A stretch of DNA of 64,000 bases from RHKX01 sp041393495 (GCA_041393495.1 JAWKKA010000007.1:74871-138870); one strand, 5' to 3'; numbered from the stretch's first letter, positions 25,482 to 34,037 are shown. Numbers and translations are program-made. Notes: generated from the sequence alone by a model not told the origin.

Positions 25482-28070
25482 CTACGGCGTTCCCGTGTAG
25501 CCGTTCGAGAAGCAGAGCTTGCTCGCGTCGAGGCACTGCGGCACCCCGGCGCCGCGCAGGAAGCTGCCCTCCTGCAACAGCCCGTCGGCGGCGCGGCGCG
25601 GGTAGCCGTGCGGGTCGTCGCCGTAGCCCCATTCGGGCCGCGGCGGCACGTTGGCGCTCGGCGCCGTCGCCGTGCCGCCGCCCTCGGTGCCGGAGAAGCC
25701 GACCGGGCCGCCGTCGTAGTAGACGAGCATGCTGCCGCCGGTATAGGGGAAGCTCGTCACCTGCGGGATGCCGAGGAACGGGTCGACGTCCCAGTGCCGA
25801 CCGGGCTCGAGCGCCGGCGTGTAGACAGAGGCTCCGGTCGTCCGGGCCTCGACCTCCGCGGCGACGTTGGCGACCTGGTGGTCGCCGAGCGCGGCCTGCA
25901 GGAGCACCTCGTGCGGCTGGGTGCCCGCGAGCGGGTCGGTGGTCAGGTTGTGGGCGTAGCCGTTGGCCTCGCCGCGGTCCCAGAGGAGCTGGATCAGCGC
26001 CAGCAGCAGCGGCCGCTCGAGCTCGTTCGGGTAGTGGGCGTAGAGCCCGAGCCCGGGGATCTTGAAGTACTCGTCGGAGTCGACGCTGCGGCGCAGCAGG
26101 GTCGAGTAGTTCATGCCGGTGACGTTGAGGACGCCGTAGTCCACGTCGGGCTCGAGCGCGGTCAGCGCGCCGCCCATGATCGCTCCCTGGCTGACGCCCA
26201 TGTACTGCAGGCGGTTGTCGGCGCCGGCGCTGGTGTCGATCACCGGTTGGTTGCCGTTGCCGTTGTCGAGCGCGAACGCCGGATCGGTGGCGAGGCCGTT
26301 GGAATGGATCAGCGCCCGGCCCAGGTACATGAAGTTGACGAACCCCTGCTGCATCCGGTCGGCGAGCTTGTTGAAGTTCGACATGTCGGCGAGGGCCGAG
26401 ATCACCGTGCCGAGGTCCTGCTCGGCGAAGCCCTCCCAGTCCATCGCGCACCAGATCGTGTTCTCCTGCTGGGCGAGCGCGGCCTGGCCGGTGAGCTGGG
26501 CCTGGGTCCCGAGCAGGCCGTGGCCGTAGATGCCGACCGTCGCCGCAGCGACGTTGCCCGATCCGGCCAGCACCGAGTCGGGGATCTCGCAGCGGAAGAC
26601 GACGTCGCGCGAGTAGCCCGGGTTCCACTCGATCGCGCCGCTGGGGTCGTGGGCGAACTCGGCCCCGGGCGGGCAGCCGTCCTCGTCGAGGTAGCAGGGG
26701 ACGTTGATCGTGCCCTCGACGCGGCGCGTGATCTGCGCCGGCAGGCCGCGCTCGCCGGGCGGGATCGGATCGCCCTGGTCGAGCACGCGGGTGATCTGCC
26801 AGCTCGGCGAGTCGCCCTCGATCTTGCGGTCGGCGAGGTTCGTGTCGCCGAGCCGCGCGAACGCGTCGTCGCGGATCGTCGTCGCCCGCCCGGTCACGCT
26901 CTGCTCGCTGGCGACCGTGAAGTCCCAGGCCATGTAGAGGCTCTGGCGCTGGACTCCCGCCTTCTCGGTCAGGGTGTCGATGATCGACTCCATGTGCGGG
27001 CGGCGGCTTTCGACCTCGGGCTGGTCGGTGACGTCGTCGTCGCGATAGACCCGGAAGCCGATCGGGGCCTCGATCGGGTCGTCGTCGGCGTCGCGGAGGT
27101 CGCGCAGGGCGACGATGTAGCGGGCGCCGAAGTCGAAGTTCGAGGCCGGCCTGATGATCAGGTTGACCGGGCCGGTGTTGTCCGGGTTCGCGCCGATCCC
27201 GCCCGGCCCGGCGTCGCTCGGATCGACCGAGGTCGGGTTCGAGTCGAGCTCGGCCCAGATCGGCTGCCGCTCGCCGGTCTCGGCGTTGATCACGATCACC
27301 GGCTGGTCGGGGTCGTCGTAGGCGTGCAGGTCGTCCTCGGGGACGAGCCCCGTGTTCGCGAACGCGGCCGGTGTCTCGAGGCCCGGGATCTTGACCGTGA
27401 TCAGGCTGCCGGGGCTGAAGCCGTCGGCGCGGTTCATGTCGGTCGGGTCGATGTGGACGCCGTCGGTGTTCGCCGGCATCGATTCGATGTTCAGGTTCAG
27501 CCGCTTGCCGGTGACGGTTGCCGGGTCGTCCTTGGTGAAGTAGTCGTTCGGGAACGGCTGCAGGCAGACCGCCGGGTCGAGGAAGTCGCAGCGGTCGGCG
27601 TTCTCGACCGGGACCGGGGTGTAGCAGCGACTCGCGTCCTTGCCCAGCTTGCTGGTCACCACGCGCTCCCGCTTGTCGCCGCGGGAGCGGTACAGGGCGC
27701 GGACCTTGACCTGCTTCGCGCCGCAGCTGCCGAGGCGCCTCTCGCCGGTCGCGGTCAGGCGGAGATCGAACGTGCGGCGGACGCGCTTGCGGTTGGTGTG
27801 GACGACCTTGCGCTCGAAGAGGCTGCGGCGGCCCTCGTAGGCGGCGACCAACTTGACCTTGCCGGCGTGGCGGGCCTTCAGCTTCACCGCGAGCGCGCCA
27901 TCGGCGAGGAGCCGCTTCTGGCCGGTCGTCTTGACGGCGATCGCGACCTTCGGCTTCGGCTTCGGCTTCGCCTCCGCCGGCCCGGAGAGGAGCGCGGCCA
28001 GCGCGATCGCGGTGAGGACCCCGATCGCGACGTGGATCGTGCGCGTCCTCGCGCGGCCGGGGTTCAGCAT
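25482..28070 (-). CDS. Large secreted alpha/beta-hydrolase-like protein
   Basis: 862 residues with an N-terminal signal peptide (VAIGVLTAIALAALLSGPAEA) followed by a Lys/Pro stretch. Residues about 25-150 are a basic beta-rich module with paired Cys; the next part (DRCDFLDPAVCLQPFPNDYF) starts a long domain resembling bacterial extracellular lipase-like proteins. A nucleophile elbow GVSQG follows YM near residue 585, GIYGHGLLGT precedes it, and GDHQVAN near 725 offers the catalytic His. Ser, Asp and His are inferred. GGGAGAGG just upstream fixes the ATG at 28070. Confidence 0.75.
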   Translation of the reverse strand: MLNPGRARTRTIHVAIGVLTAIALAALLSGPAEAKPKPKPKVAIAVKTTGQKRLLADGALAVKLKARHAGKVKLVAAYEGRRSLFERKVVHTNRKRVRRTFDLRLTATGERRLGSCGAKQVKVRALYRSRGDKRERVVTSKLGKDASRCYTPVPVENADRCDFLDPAVCLQPFPNDYFTKDDPATVTGKRLNLNIESMPANTDGVHIDPTDMNRADGFSPGSLITVKIPGLETPAAFANTGLVPEDDLHAYDDPDQPVIVINAETGERQPIWAELDSNPTSVDPSDAGPGGIGANPDNTGPVNLIIRPASNFDFGARYIVALRDLRDADDDPIEAPIGFRVYRDDDVTDQPEVESRRPHMESIIDTLTEKAGVQRQSLYMAWDFTVASEQSVTGRATTIRDDAFARLGDTNLADRKIEGDSPSWQITRVLDQGDPIPPGERGLPAQITRRVEGTINVPCYLDEDGCPPGAEFAHDPSGAIEWNPGYSRDVVFRCEIPDSVLAGSGNVAAATVGIYGHGLLGTQAQLTGQAALAQQENTIWCAMDWEGFAEQDLGTVISALADMSNFNKLADRMQQGFVNFMYLGRALIHSNGLATDPAFALDNGNGNQPVIDTSAGADNRLQYMGVSQGAIMGGALTALEPDVDYGVLNVTGMNYSTLLRRSVDSDEYFKIPGLGLYAHYPNELERPLLLALIQLLWDRGEANGYAHNLTTDPLAGTQPHEVLLQAALGDHQVANVAAEVEARTTGASVYTPALEPGRHWDVDPFLGIPQVTSFPYTGGSMLVYYDGGPVGFSGTEGGGTATAPSANVPPRPEWGYGDDPHGYPRRAADGLLQEGSFLRGAGVPQCLDASKLCFSNGYTGTP

Positions 28071-28266
28071 CGGATCCTCTCCCATCTGTCGGTTCAGCCT
28101 GAGCGCTCGCCCGTCCGCTGGGCAGCCGGGCACCGTCACCTATATCAGACGTGGAACAGCCTTGTGCCGGTTCACGCCCGACCCGGCTTGCCGCGTCGGG
28201 CCGGTCCCGGTCGCGCCCGGTCTCGAGCGAACGGCGCGGGCCGTGGCCTCGCCCGGGCGATGACGG

Positions 28267-29391
28267 TCAGACCGCCAGCTCGACGTCCGTCAGCGGATAG
28301 GCGACGCAGCAATGGACCCAGCCGAACGCGGCGTCGGAGCGGCGGAGCCTGGCCTCGTCGGCGCTGAAGACCTCGCCGCTGACGATGCGGACGCGGCAGA
28401 GGCTGCACTCGCCGGAGCGGCAGGCGACCTCGGGCTGGACGCCGTGGTCCTCGAGCGCGTCGAGCAGCGGGCGATTGCGCGGGGAGCGGAAGCTGGGCCC
28501 GCCGGCGACGCTGACCGTCACCTCCGCGTCGGGATCGATTCCGGCCGGCCAGCGCGGCTGCTCCTGCGGTCGAGCGGGGGCGCCGTTGGCCTCGAAGCGG
28601 ACGCGGCGCCGCCGGTGTCCGAGCCGCTCGAGCTGATCGAGTGCGTACGGGTACATCGCCTGGGGCCCGCAGACGTAGACCATCCGGTCGGCGAGCGGGC
28701 CGGCGAGATCGGCGATCGTCGCGGCGTCGATCAGCCCGCCGATCACGTGGTCGACCCGGATCCGCCCGTCGGCGGCGGCGATCGCGGCGAGCTCGTCCGC
28801 GAAGATGACGTCGTCGGCGTGCTGCGACCCGTAGATCAGGTGGAGGTGGCGCGCCCCCCCGCCGTCGCGGATCTCGCGGACCATGCTCATCGCCGGCGCC
28901 ACGCCGGACCCGCCGGCGAGGAAGACGACCTCGTCGCCGTGAAAGAGCGGGTTGTGGTGGAAGGTGCCCATCGGGCCGGTGCTCGAGAGCCGATCGCCGG
29001 GCGCCAGTTCGTCGATCAGATGGTTGCTGACGCGACCGCCGGGAACGCGCCGGACGGTCACGTCGTAGGCGTCGCGCCTGGCCGGGCTCGACGAGATCGC
29101 CATCGGCCTGCTCGTCGCGACCCCGTCGACGGTGACGAACAGGTTGATGTACTGGCCGGCGAGGAACGGCGGCAGCTCGGCGCCGTCGGGCCGGCGCAGC
29201 CGGAACGTCTTCGCGGTCGCGGTCTCGTCGATCGCCTCGGCCACGGTCAGCTCGATGCGCCTGGGGTGGTAGCGGGCGACCGTGAGGGCGACGTCGGCAT
29301 CGAGGTCGGCGGGCTCGGCGGCGCGACGTTCGATCAGCGCCTCGACCTCGCCGGCGCCGGCGAACAGCTCGGTGATGGCCCGCTCGCTCAT
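28267..29391 (-). CDS. Ferredoxin-NADP reductase-like 2Fe-2S flavoprotein
   Basis: 374 residues. After a 40-residue extension come an FAD domain (RPMAISSSPARRD; GRVSNHLID), an NAD(P) domain (VFLAGGSGVAPAMSMVRE; MVYVCGPQAMY), and a C-terminal plant-type 2Fe-2S domain with VACRSGECSLCRVRI and the fourth Cys in WVHCCVAYP. This domain order is that of class I oxygenase/desaturase reductases. Coupled by ATGA overlap to the desaturase-like gene, so it is probably its electron donor. Confidence 0.88.
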   Translation of the reverse strand: MSERAITELFAGAGEVEALIERRAAEPADLDADVALTVARYHPRRIELTVAEAIDETATAKTFRLRRPDGAELPPFLAGQYINLFVTVDGVATSRPMAISSSPARRDAYDVTVRRVPGGRVSNHLIDELAPGDRLSSTGPMGTFHHNPLFHGDEVVFLAGGSGVAPAMSMVREIRDGGGARHLHLIYGSQHADDVIFADELAAIAAADGRIRVDHVIGGLIDAATIADLAGPLADRMVYVCGPQAMYPYALDQLERLGHRRRRVRFEANGAPARPQEQPRWPAGIDPDAEVTVSVAGGPSFRSPRNRPLLDALEDHGVQPEVACRSGECSLCRVRIVSGEVFSADEARLRRSDAAFGWVHCCVAYPLTDVELAV

Positions 29392-30911
29392 TCGCCGCCC
29401 GCCGTCACGGCGGGCCGTCGAGCGAGCATCCGCCGGGCGACGCGCGCGCCCGCCTCGAGCGTCGGTTGGAAGCCGCACATGCCGGTCCACGTGCTCGCGT
29501 GGTAGAGGCCCGGGAGGGCCGGGCTCTCGCCGTCGCGGAACAGCCAGCCGTCGGTTGCGTCCTGGTCGAAGCCGTAGAACGAGCCACCGGGATGGCCGAG
29601 GTAGTGGGACATCGTCAGCGGGGTGGCCACATCGACCTCCTCGATCACCTCGCGAACCGGCGGGGCGACCACCTCCATCACGTCCAACAGCTTCTCGGCG
29701 TAGGCGAACTTCGCTCGCGCGTACCCGTCTGCCGCGACGCCATCCCAGGCGCTCGCGTACTGGAGCGTCATCAGGCTGACGTGGCTGGCGCCCGTCGGGG
29801 AGAAGCCGATCGGCTCGACGTCGTAGCAGGTGACGACCGCGGCTTTGACGGAGTCGAGCGATCGCGTCGCCGCGGCGAGCTCGTCCTCGTTCAGCGACGT
29901 CCCGATCAGGGTCGTGCTGACGTCGAGCCCGAGCTCGTCCGGGGTGGCATCGAGCCCCAGGTAGAGCACGAATCCGGACGGCCCGAGGCGCCGTGATCGC
30001 AGGTCGTCGAGCGCCGCCGGCGGGACGACGTCCGGGTCGAGCATGCGCCCGTAGGTGATGACCGGGGAGACGTTGGCGACGACTGCGTCGGCGGTCAGCT
30101 CCTCGCCGCCCGCGAGGCGGATGCCGCTGACCTCGCCACCGGTGGTCAGGATCCGCTCCGCCGTCGCGTTGAAGCGCGCCGCGCCGCCGGCCTCGAGGAA
30201 GGAGTCGAGCAGGGCGCTGGAGAGCATCTGGCTGCCGCCACGGATGTGGAACGGCTTGAACTCGACGTAGGCGAACAGGAGGATCGCGAGGTCCATGAAC
30301 GGCAACGTCGACGGCGGCTGGCCGAGATAGCCCCAGTAGCTGGAGAGCACGTACTTGACGCGCTGGTCGTCGAAATGCTCGTCGAGCACGTCCCGGCTCG
30401 GGCGCAGGCCGTGGCGGAGGAGGGCCCCACCGGAGCTCCGGAGCTGGTCGAGAGCCCCCGGATCGCGCTCGGCGCGGGGAGCGACCGCCCGCCACATCGC
30501 CACCTCGCGGCAGAGCTGGAAGAAACGCTCGAGGCGGTCCCGGTTGCCGGGGAAGGCGGCCTCGATGGCCGCGACGGCGCCGTCCCAGTCGGCGGGGAGG
30601 GTCAGGTCGAGCTCGCCGGGCACGACCGTGCGATACAGCTCGTGCTCTTCGACGAGCTCGAGCCGGTCGGCGACCCCGAGCCGATCGAGCAGGTTGCGCA
30701 GCGAGAACGGCTGCCCCTCCCGGCCGATGCCGGATAGCTGGTGGAGGGCAACCTCGAACTCGAACCGGCCGCGCCGGAACGACGTGCCGCAGCCGCCGGG
30801 AACGTTGTGGCGCTCGACGAGCAGCGTCCGCGTCCCGTCGCGCTGCAGGGTCGCGGCGGCGGTCAGGCCGGCGTTGCCGGCGCCGATCACGATCACGTCG
30901 TAGTCGCTCAT
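29388..30911 (-). CDS. Phytoene desaturase-like FAD oxidoreductase
   Basis: 507 residues. N-terminal dinucleotide motif DVIVIGAGNAGLTAAATLQR, then RHNVPGGCGTSFRRG, and GGSQMLSSALLDSF and the C-terminal FAD motif LPGLYHASTWTGMCGF near residue 470, the layout of the CrtI/retinol-saturase/carotenoid isomerase group. Substrate is unknown; no other carotenoid genes are nearby. ATG 30911 lies directly before the flavin motif. Pairing with a 2Fe-2S reductase is unusual for CrtI proteins, which are usually self-sufficient. Confidence 0.85.
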   Translation of the reverse strand: MSDYDVIVIGAGNAGLTAAATLQRDGTRTLLVERHNVPGGCGTSFRRGRFEFEVALHQLSGIGREGQPFSLRNLLDRLGVADRLELVEEHELYRTVVPGELDLTLPADWDGAVAAIEAAFPGNRDRLERFFQLCREVAMWRAVAPRAERDPGALDQLRSSGGALLRHGLRPSRDVLDEHFDDQRVKYVLSSYWGYLGQPPSTLPFMDLAILLFAYVEFKPFHIRGGSQMLSSALLDSFLEAGGAARFNATAERILTTGGEVSGIRLAGGEELTADAVVANVSPVITYGRMLDPDVVPPAALDDLRSRRLGPSGFVLYLGLDATPDELGLDVSTTLIGTSLNEDELAAATRSLDSVKAAVVTCYDVEPIGFSPTGASHVSLMTLQYASAWDGVAADGYARAKFAYAEKLLDVMEVVAPPVREVIEEVDVATPLTMSHYLGHPGGSFYGFDQDATDGWLFRDGESPALPGLYHASTWTGMCGFQPTLEAGARVARRMLARRPAVTAGGE

Positions 30912-30999
30912 AGGCAGGCGGGCCGGTCGGCGGCCCGGAAGGGATGCATCTCGCTGACCAGGTAGACAACATAGTCCCGGTCGAGGCCGCCCGCGACCC

Positions 31000-31356
31000 T
31001 CATGATCCCCCGCGGCCGGTCGGAGGGGCTGGCCTCGCGCCCGCTGGGCTGGACAAGCGGGCCGCGCTCGCGCGTTCACGCCCGAACGCGAGCATCACGG
31101 CGGAGATGTCCGTTGCCACGACGCGGCCCTCCGGGCCGGCCTCGCGCGCGGCGGTGAGCGCCGGCTCGCCATAGCCGCAGGCGACGTCCAGGACCCGGCT
31201 GCCCGGCTGCACGCCGGCCAGCTCCACGAGCCGCTCGCTGATGTGCCGGTCAGCGCTGTCGTTGAACATGCTCCACCGCTTCCACCCGACCGCGGCGGAG
31301 TCCCAATGCTCGTGCTGCGCCGCGCGGAAGCCGATCGGGTCGATCGCCGTGGAATT
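31000..31356 (-). pseudogene. Remnant of a class I SAM methyltransferase
   Basis: About 118 codons read without a start codon: AAQHEHWDSAAVGWKRW, then RLVELAGVQPGSRVLDVACG (SAM motif I), GRVVATDISAVMLAFGRERA, after which the sequence turns into Ala/Arg/Pro-rich text and stops. Complete relatives have about 260-280 residues. Missing start, loss of the C-terminal half and the position between a tRNA gene and an unrelated operon all point to a decayed fragment. An in-frame ATG (MFNDS, 31269) could still allow an 89-residue product. Confidence 0.65.
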
Positions 31357-31417
31357 GCATGCTCGCCCCTCCGTACCAGCCCCTCGCAGAGACCCCGCCG
31401 GCCCGGGGGGACATCGA

Positions 31418-31504
<87 letters not shown>

Positions 31505-31515
31505 GAGGGGCGGCA

Positions 31516-31521
31516 ATTGTA
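31516..31521 (-). promoter_or_regulatory. -10 element of tRNA-Leu
   Basis: TACAAT on the minus strand, 11 nt before the tRNA 5' end, close to the consensus TATAAT. No clear -35 hexamer. Confidence 0.5.
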
Positions 31522-31552
31522 GGGGCCGCGACGGTTCCGTGGCGGCTGCGGA

Positions 31553-31596
31553 TTGCTTCCATCCGCGGTCCCGGCTACTCTGCGAACATGTGTTCC
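31553..31596 (+). promoter_or_regulatory. lexA promoter with SOS box
   Basis: TTGCTT (31553-31558), a 17-nt spacer and TACTCT (31576-31581) form a sigma70-like promoter. CGAACATGTGTTCC (31583-31596) matches the GAAC-N4-GTTC core of Gram-positive/actinobacterial LexA operators and covers the predicted transcription start. LexA bound here would block its own promoter, the standard SOS feedback. Confidence 0.85.
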
Positions 31597-31664
31597 CCGG
31601 CCGGACCCGCAGGCGGGCCGGCCCCGACCGACAAGCAACGTCGTCCAGGAGGGCGAGGCCGGAA

Positions 31665-32270
31665 ATGGATCTGAACCTGACCAAGCGCCAGAGCGAGATC
31701 TTCGACTTCATCAAGGGCCATCTCGACAAGACCGGCTACCCGCCGACGGTCCGCGAGATCGGCTCGGCCCTCGGGTTGCACTCGCCGTCGACAGTGCACG
31801 CCCATCTCGCGAAGCTCGAGAGCGTCGGCGTCCTCCGCCGCGATCCCTCGAAGCCGCGCGCGATCGAGATCCTCGTCGAGCGTGCCAAGCGGGTCACGCG
31901 CCCCTCGATCCCGCTGGTCGGCCAGGTCGCCGCCGGCACGCCGATCCTCGCCGAGGAGAACATCGAGGACCAGCTCGAGATCCCGACGATGATCGGGGCC
32001 GACGACGGCGACTTCGCGTTGAAGGTGCGGGGCGACTCGATGCGGGACGCCGGCATCCTCGGCGGTGATGTCGTCGTGGTCCATCCCGCCGATGACGCCG
32101 ACAACGGCGAGATCGTCGTCGCGATGATCGAGGACGAAGCTACGGTCAAGCGCTTCTACCGCGACGGCGAGGACGTGCGGCTGCAGCCCGCCAACGACGC
32201 CTACACGCCGATCGTCTCTCGCGAGGCGCAAGTGCTCGGCAAGGTCATCGGCGTCTTCCGGAGGGTCTGA
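31665..32270 (+). CDS. lexA: SOS repressor LexA
   Basis: 201 residues. N-terminal winged helix (LTKRQSEIFDFIKGHLDKTG; EIGSALGLHSPSTVHAHLAK), then the S24 autoprotease domain: cleavage site Ala-Gly in GQVAAGTPI, catalytic Ser in VRGDSMRDAG and Lys in ATVKRFYRD. All self-cleavage residues are intact. ATG 31665 preceded by a purine-rich GGAGGGCGAGG region. Controls DNA-damage genes after RecA-stimulated cleavage; its own SOS box lies 69 bp upstream. Confidence 0.96.
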   Translation: MDLNLTKRQSEIFDFIKGHLDKTGYPPTVREIGSALGLHSPSTVHAHLAKLESVGVLRRDPSKPRAIEILVERAKRVTRPSIPLVGQVAAGTPILAEENIEDQLEIPTMIGADDGDFALKVRGDSMRDAGILGGDVVVVHPADDADNGEIVVAMIEDEATVKRFYRDGEDVRLQPANDAYTPIVSREAQVLGKVIGVFRRV

Positions 32271-32271
32271 G

Positions 32272-32490
32272 CTGGCGCTGTCCGGGACATCGACGCGGCG
32301 ACGCCCGCTGCGGCGCCCCGACCGCCGCAGCAGTCGGGGCCGGGGCGCCGGCGGCGAGCGCTCGCTCGAGGAGGTCGTCGTCGGCACCCTCGGGGAGCTG
32401 CGCAGCGGCGGCGTCGCCGGCTGCCCGGTCTGCGGCGAGCGCTCGCTCCACGCCGACGGCTGCGAGGCCTGCGGCTCCGAGCTGAGCTGA
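32272..32490 (+). CDS. Possible zinc-ribbon peptide after lexA
   Basis: Open frame directly after lexA: an Arg-rich start, then SLEEVVVGTLGELRSGGVAG and a C-terminal two-knuckle motif CPVCGERSLHADGCEACGSE. The Cys spacing is that of zinc ribbons, as at the ends of B12-dependent ribonucleotide reductases. There is no ATG, GTG or TTG in this frame near the beginning; the first usable codon would be CTG at 32272 or 32278. Either a non-canonical start, coupling from lexA, or a relic. Confidence 0.4.
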   Translation: MALSGTSTRRRPLRRPDRRSSRGRGAGGERSLEEVVVGTLGELRSGGVAGCPVCGERSLHADGCEACGSELS

Positions 32491-32654
32491 GCGCCGGTGG
32501 CAGCCGGGGGGCTGATCCGGTGAGCGCGACGAAACCCACCTATGGCGTGGGTTCGTCGCGTTCGCGGCTGCAGCGCGCGCTCCCGCTGCCAGGCCGCCTG
32601 CCGCCAGGGGTTGGTCGCTTGGCAGCTCCGCTCCGCTGCCCTAACATCGTCGCT

Positions 32655-33011
32655 GCGGGTCAACGCGATCGCGGGGGAGGTATCCCTCGAGGAAAGTCCG
32701 GACACCACAGGGCAAGGGCGGTGGGTAACGCCCACCCGGGGAAACCCGCGGGAAAGTGCCACAGAAACACACGGCCGATGGCGCCCTCGGGCGCACAGGC
32801 AAAGGTGAAATGGTGCGGTAAGAGCGCACCGGCGCCGCGGTGACGCGGCGGCCGGGCAAACCCCGCCCGGTGCAAGGCCAAGCAGGACCTACGACCCGGC
32901 CCGGCGAGGTCCAGGTGGGCCGCAGGGCCGCGGCGAACGCGGCCCCTTCGGGGCTCCGGCCCCGTCGAGATGGATGGTCGCGCCAGACAGGATCCGGCTT
33001 AGCGACCCGCT
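32655..33011 (+). ncRNA. rnpB: RNase P RNA, bacterial class A
   Basis: Catalytic RNA of RNase P that matures tRNA 5' ends. The 5' and 3' ends pair (GCGGGTC with GACCCGC, helix P1). Conserved regions: GAGGAAAGTCCGGAC (CRI), ACAGAAACA, GGTAAGAGCGCACC, TGCAAGGCCAAGCAGG-like middle section, and CAGACAGGATCCGGCTTA-type CRV near the 3' end. Length about 357 nt is normal for the A type. Followed 4 nt later by a strong terminator hairpin. Confidence 0.95.
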
Positions 33012-33014
33012 ACA

Positions 33015-33044
33015 GAGAGGGCCCCGGGTTACCGGGGCCCTCTC
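33015..33044 (+). terminator. Terminator of rnpB
   Basis: Perfect 13-bp stem GAGAGGGCCCCGG / CCGGGGCCCTCTC with loop GTTA, followed by CATTTC. The T-tract is short but the stem is strong. Confidence 0.85.
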
Positions 33045-33059
33045 CATTTCACCGGGTTT

Positions 33060-33122
33060 CGCCGGCGGGGCGGATTGTTTCGCCGGCGGGGCGGATTGTT
33101 GCGCCGGCGGGGCGGATTGCAC
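33060..33122. repeat. 21-bp tandem repeat x3 after rnpB
   Basis: CGCCGGCGGGGCGGATTG followed by TTT, TTG or CAC, three copies at 33060, 33081 and 33102. Lies just past the rnpB terminator. A minus-strand frame through it would encode QSAPPAK heptads, but that frame runs into rnpB and is not credible. Confidence 0.85.
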
Positions 33123-33203
33123 CGAGATGCCGGCGCCCGCCGCCCCAGCTCGGCCCCGCTTCCGCCGGGCTCGGTTCCGATCCGACGAGCGCCGCCCGCC
33201 GCG

Positions 33204-33770
33204 TCAGGCCGCGGCGGGGAGCGCGGAGGCGTCGATCTGATCCTGCGGCAGGCCGGCGGCGTTGGCGACGTAGCTCTGGAACTCGTTCAGCGCGACCTCG
33301 CCGAGCGCCTCGAGGAGCTCGGCGTCGCTCCAGTCCGCCTCGCGCGCCTCCTCGAGGAGGTGGTGGGGCGGGTGGCCCTCCGAGTCCATCGTCCCCTTGA
33401 CGAACGCCAGCAGGGCCGCCTCCTTCGGGTCGTTGGAGGCGAAGCCACGGGCGAGCGAGATCTCGTCGAGCCCGATGCCCATCAGCCGGGCCGAGCGGGC
33501 GTGCTGGGCCATGCTGTAGCCATCGCCGCGATGCTCGGCGACGGCGAGCCCGATCCGGACCGCCGTCGCCGCCGGCAGGTCGCCGGCGTGCAGCTCGGAG
33601 CGCATTCGCGCGAACGCGCGCAGCGTCGCGGGCGAGCCGGCGAGGACGCCGACCAGCTTCGAGACGGTGCCACCCGACGTGGCGATGCTCTTCAGGAGGC
33701 GCTCGCTGCCCGCCGGCGCGGTCAGCTCGTCGTGGATGTCGAAGCGGGCGTAATCGGTCTTGACTGTCAT
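33204..33770 (-). CDS. AhpD/carboxymuconolactone decarboxylase-fold protein lacking cysteines
   Basis: 188 residues of the CMD/AhpD family. The region normally reading CxxC-x3-H reads HRGDGYSMAQH: both redox Cys are replaced (Asp, Ser) while the His is kept, and the whole protein has no cysteine. It therefore cannot be a normal peroxidase partner; a decarboxylase-like or binding role is possible. Remaining family features: ASNDPKEAALLAFVKG, and ALNEFQSYVANAAG. GGAG 7-10 nt before the ATG. An inverted repeat and TATAGT lie upstream, so it is probably regulated by an unlinked repressor. Confidence 0.82.
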   Translation of the reverse strand: MTVKTDYARFDIHDELTAPAGSERLLKSIATSGGTVSKLVGVLAGSPATLRAFARMRSELHAGDLPAATAVRIGLAVAEHRGDGYSMAQHARSARLMGIGLDEISLARGFASNDPKEAALLAFVKGTMDSEGHPPHHLLEEAREADWSDAELLEALGEVALNEFQSYVANAAGLPQDQIDASALPAAA

Positions 33771-33826
33771 GGCGAGCTCCAGGTCGTGTTCGGCCTCGAC
33801 GATTACCGGCTGTTCATCGAGCCTTT

Positions 33827-33862
33827 ACTATACTTTTAGCCGGTTACTTACCTTGCGTAAGT
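33827..33862 (-). promoter_or_regulatory. Promoter/operator of the AhpD-like gene
   Basis: AT-rich region. ACTTAC-CTTGC-GTAAGT (33846-33862) is an inverted repeat with 6-bp perfect arms, extendable to 8 bp with one mismatch. On the minus strand TATAGT (33827-33832) is a good -10; TATAAC (33862-33867 area) is a second candidate. A repressor at the palindrome would occlude the promoter. The 33771-34073 gap otherwise holds the glnA leader. Confidence 0.6.
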
Positions 33863-34037
33863 TATACCGCCGCCGCCGGCGGCTTGCAAGGTTTCGATGC
33901 CCTGTTCGACGTTTTCCAACCGCCGAACCGAGCACGAGGACCGGGCCAGGCACCGGGACCGCCCCGCCGCACGACCGCAGTCCTGCGAGGCGCGGCCCGC
34001 CAGCGGTCCCGTCCGTGAGCTCGCGGGATCGATCATC

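Noticed and set aside
25608..28367. 919-codon plus-strand open frame
   Set aside because: Antisense of the secreted hydrolase gene with its good ribosome-binding site.
28267..30972. One 901-codon frame covering reductase and desaturase region
   Set aside because: Only its last 374 codons are the reductase; the rest is the out-of-frame shadow of the desaturase gene.
32889..33122. Minus-strand peptide with QSAPPAK heptad repeats
   Set aside because: Comes from the 21-bp repeat and runs into the rnpB RNA gene.
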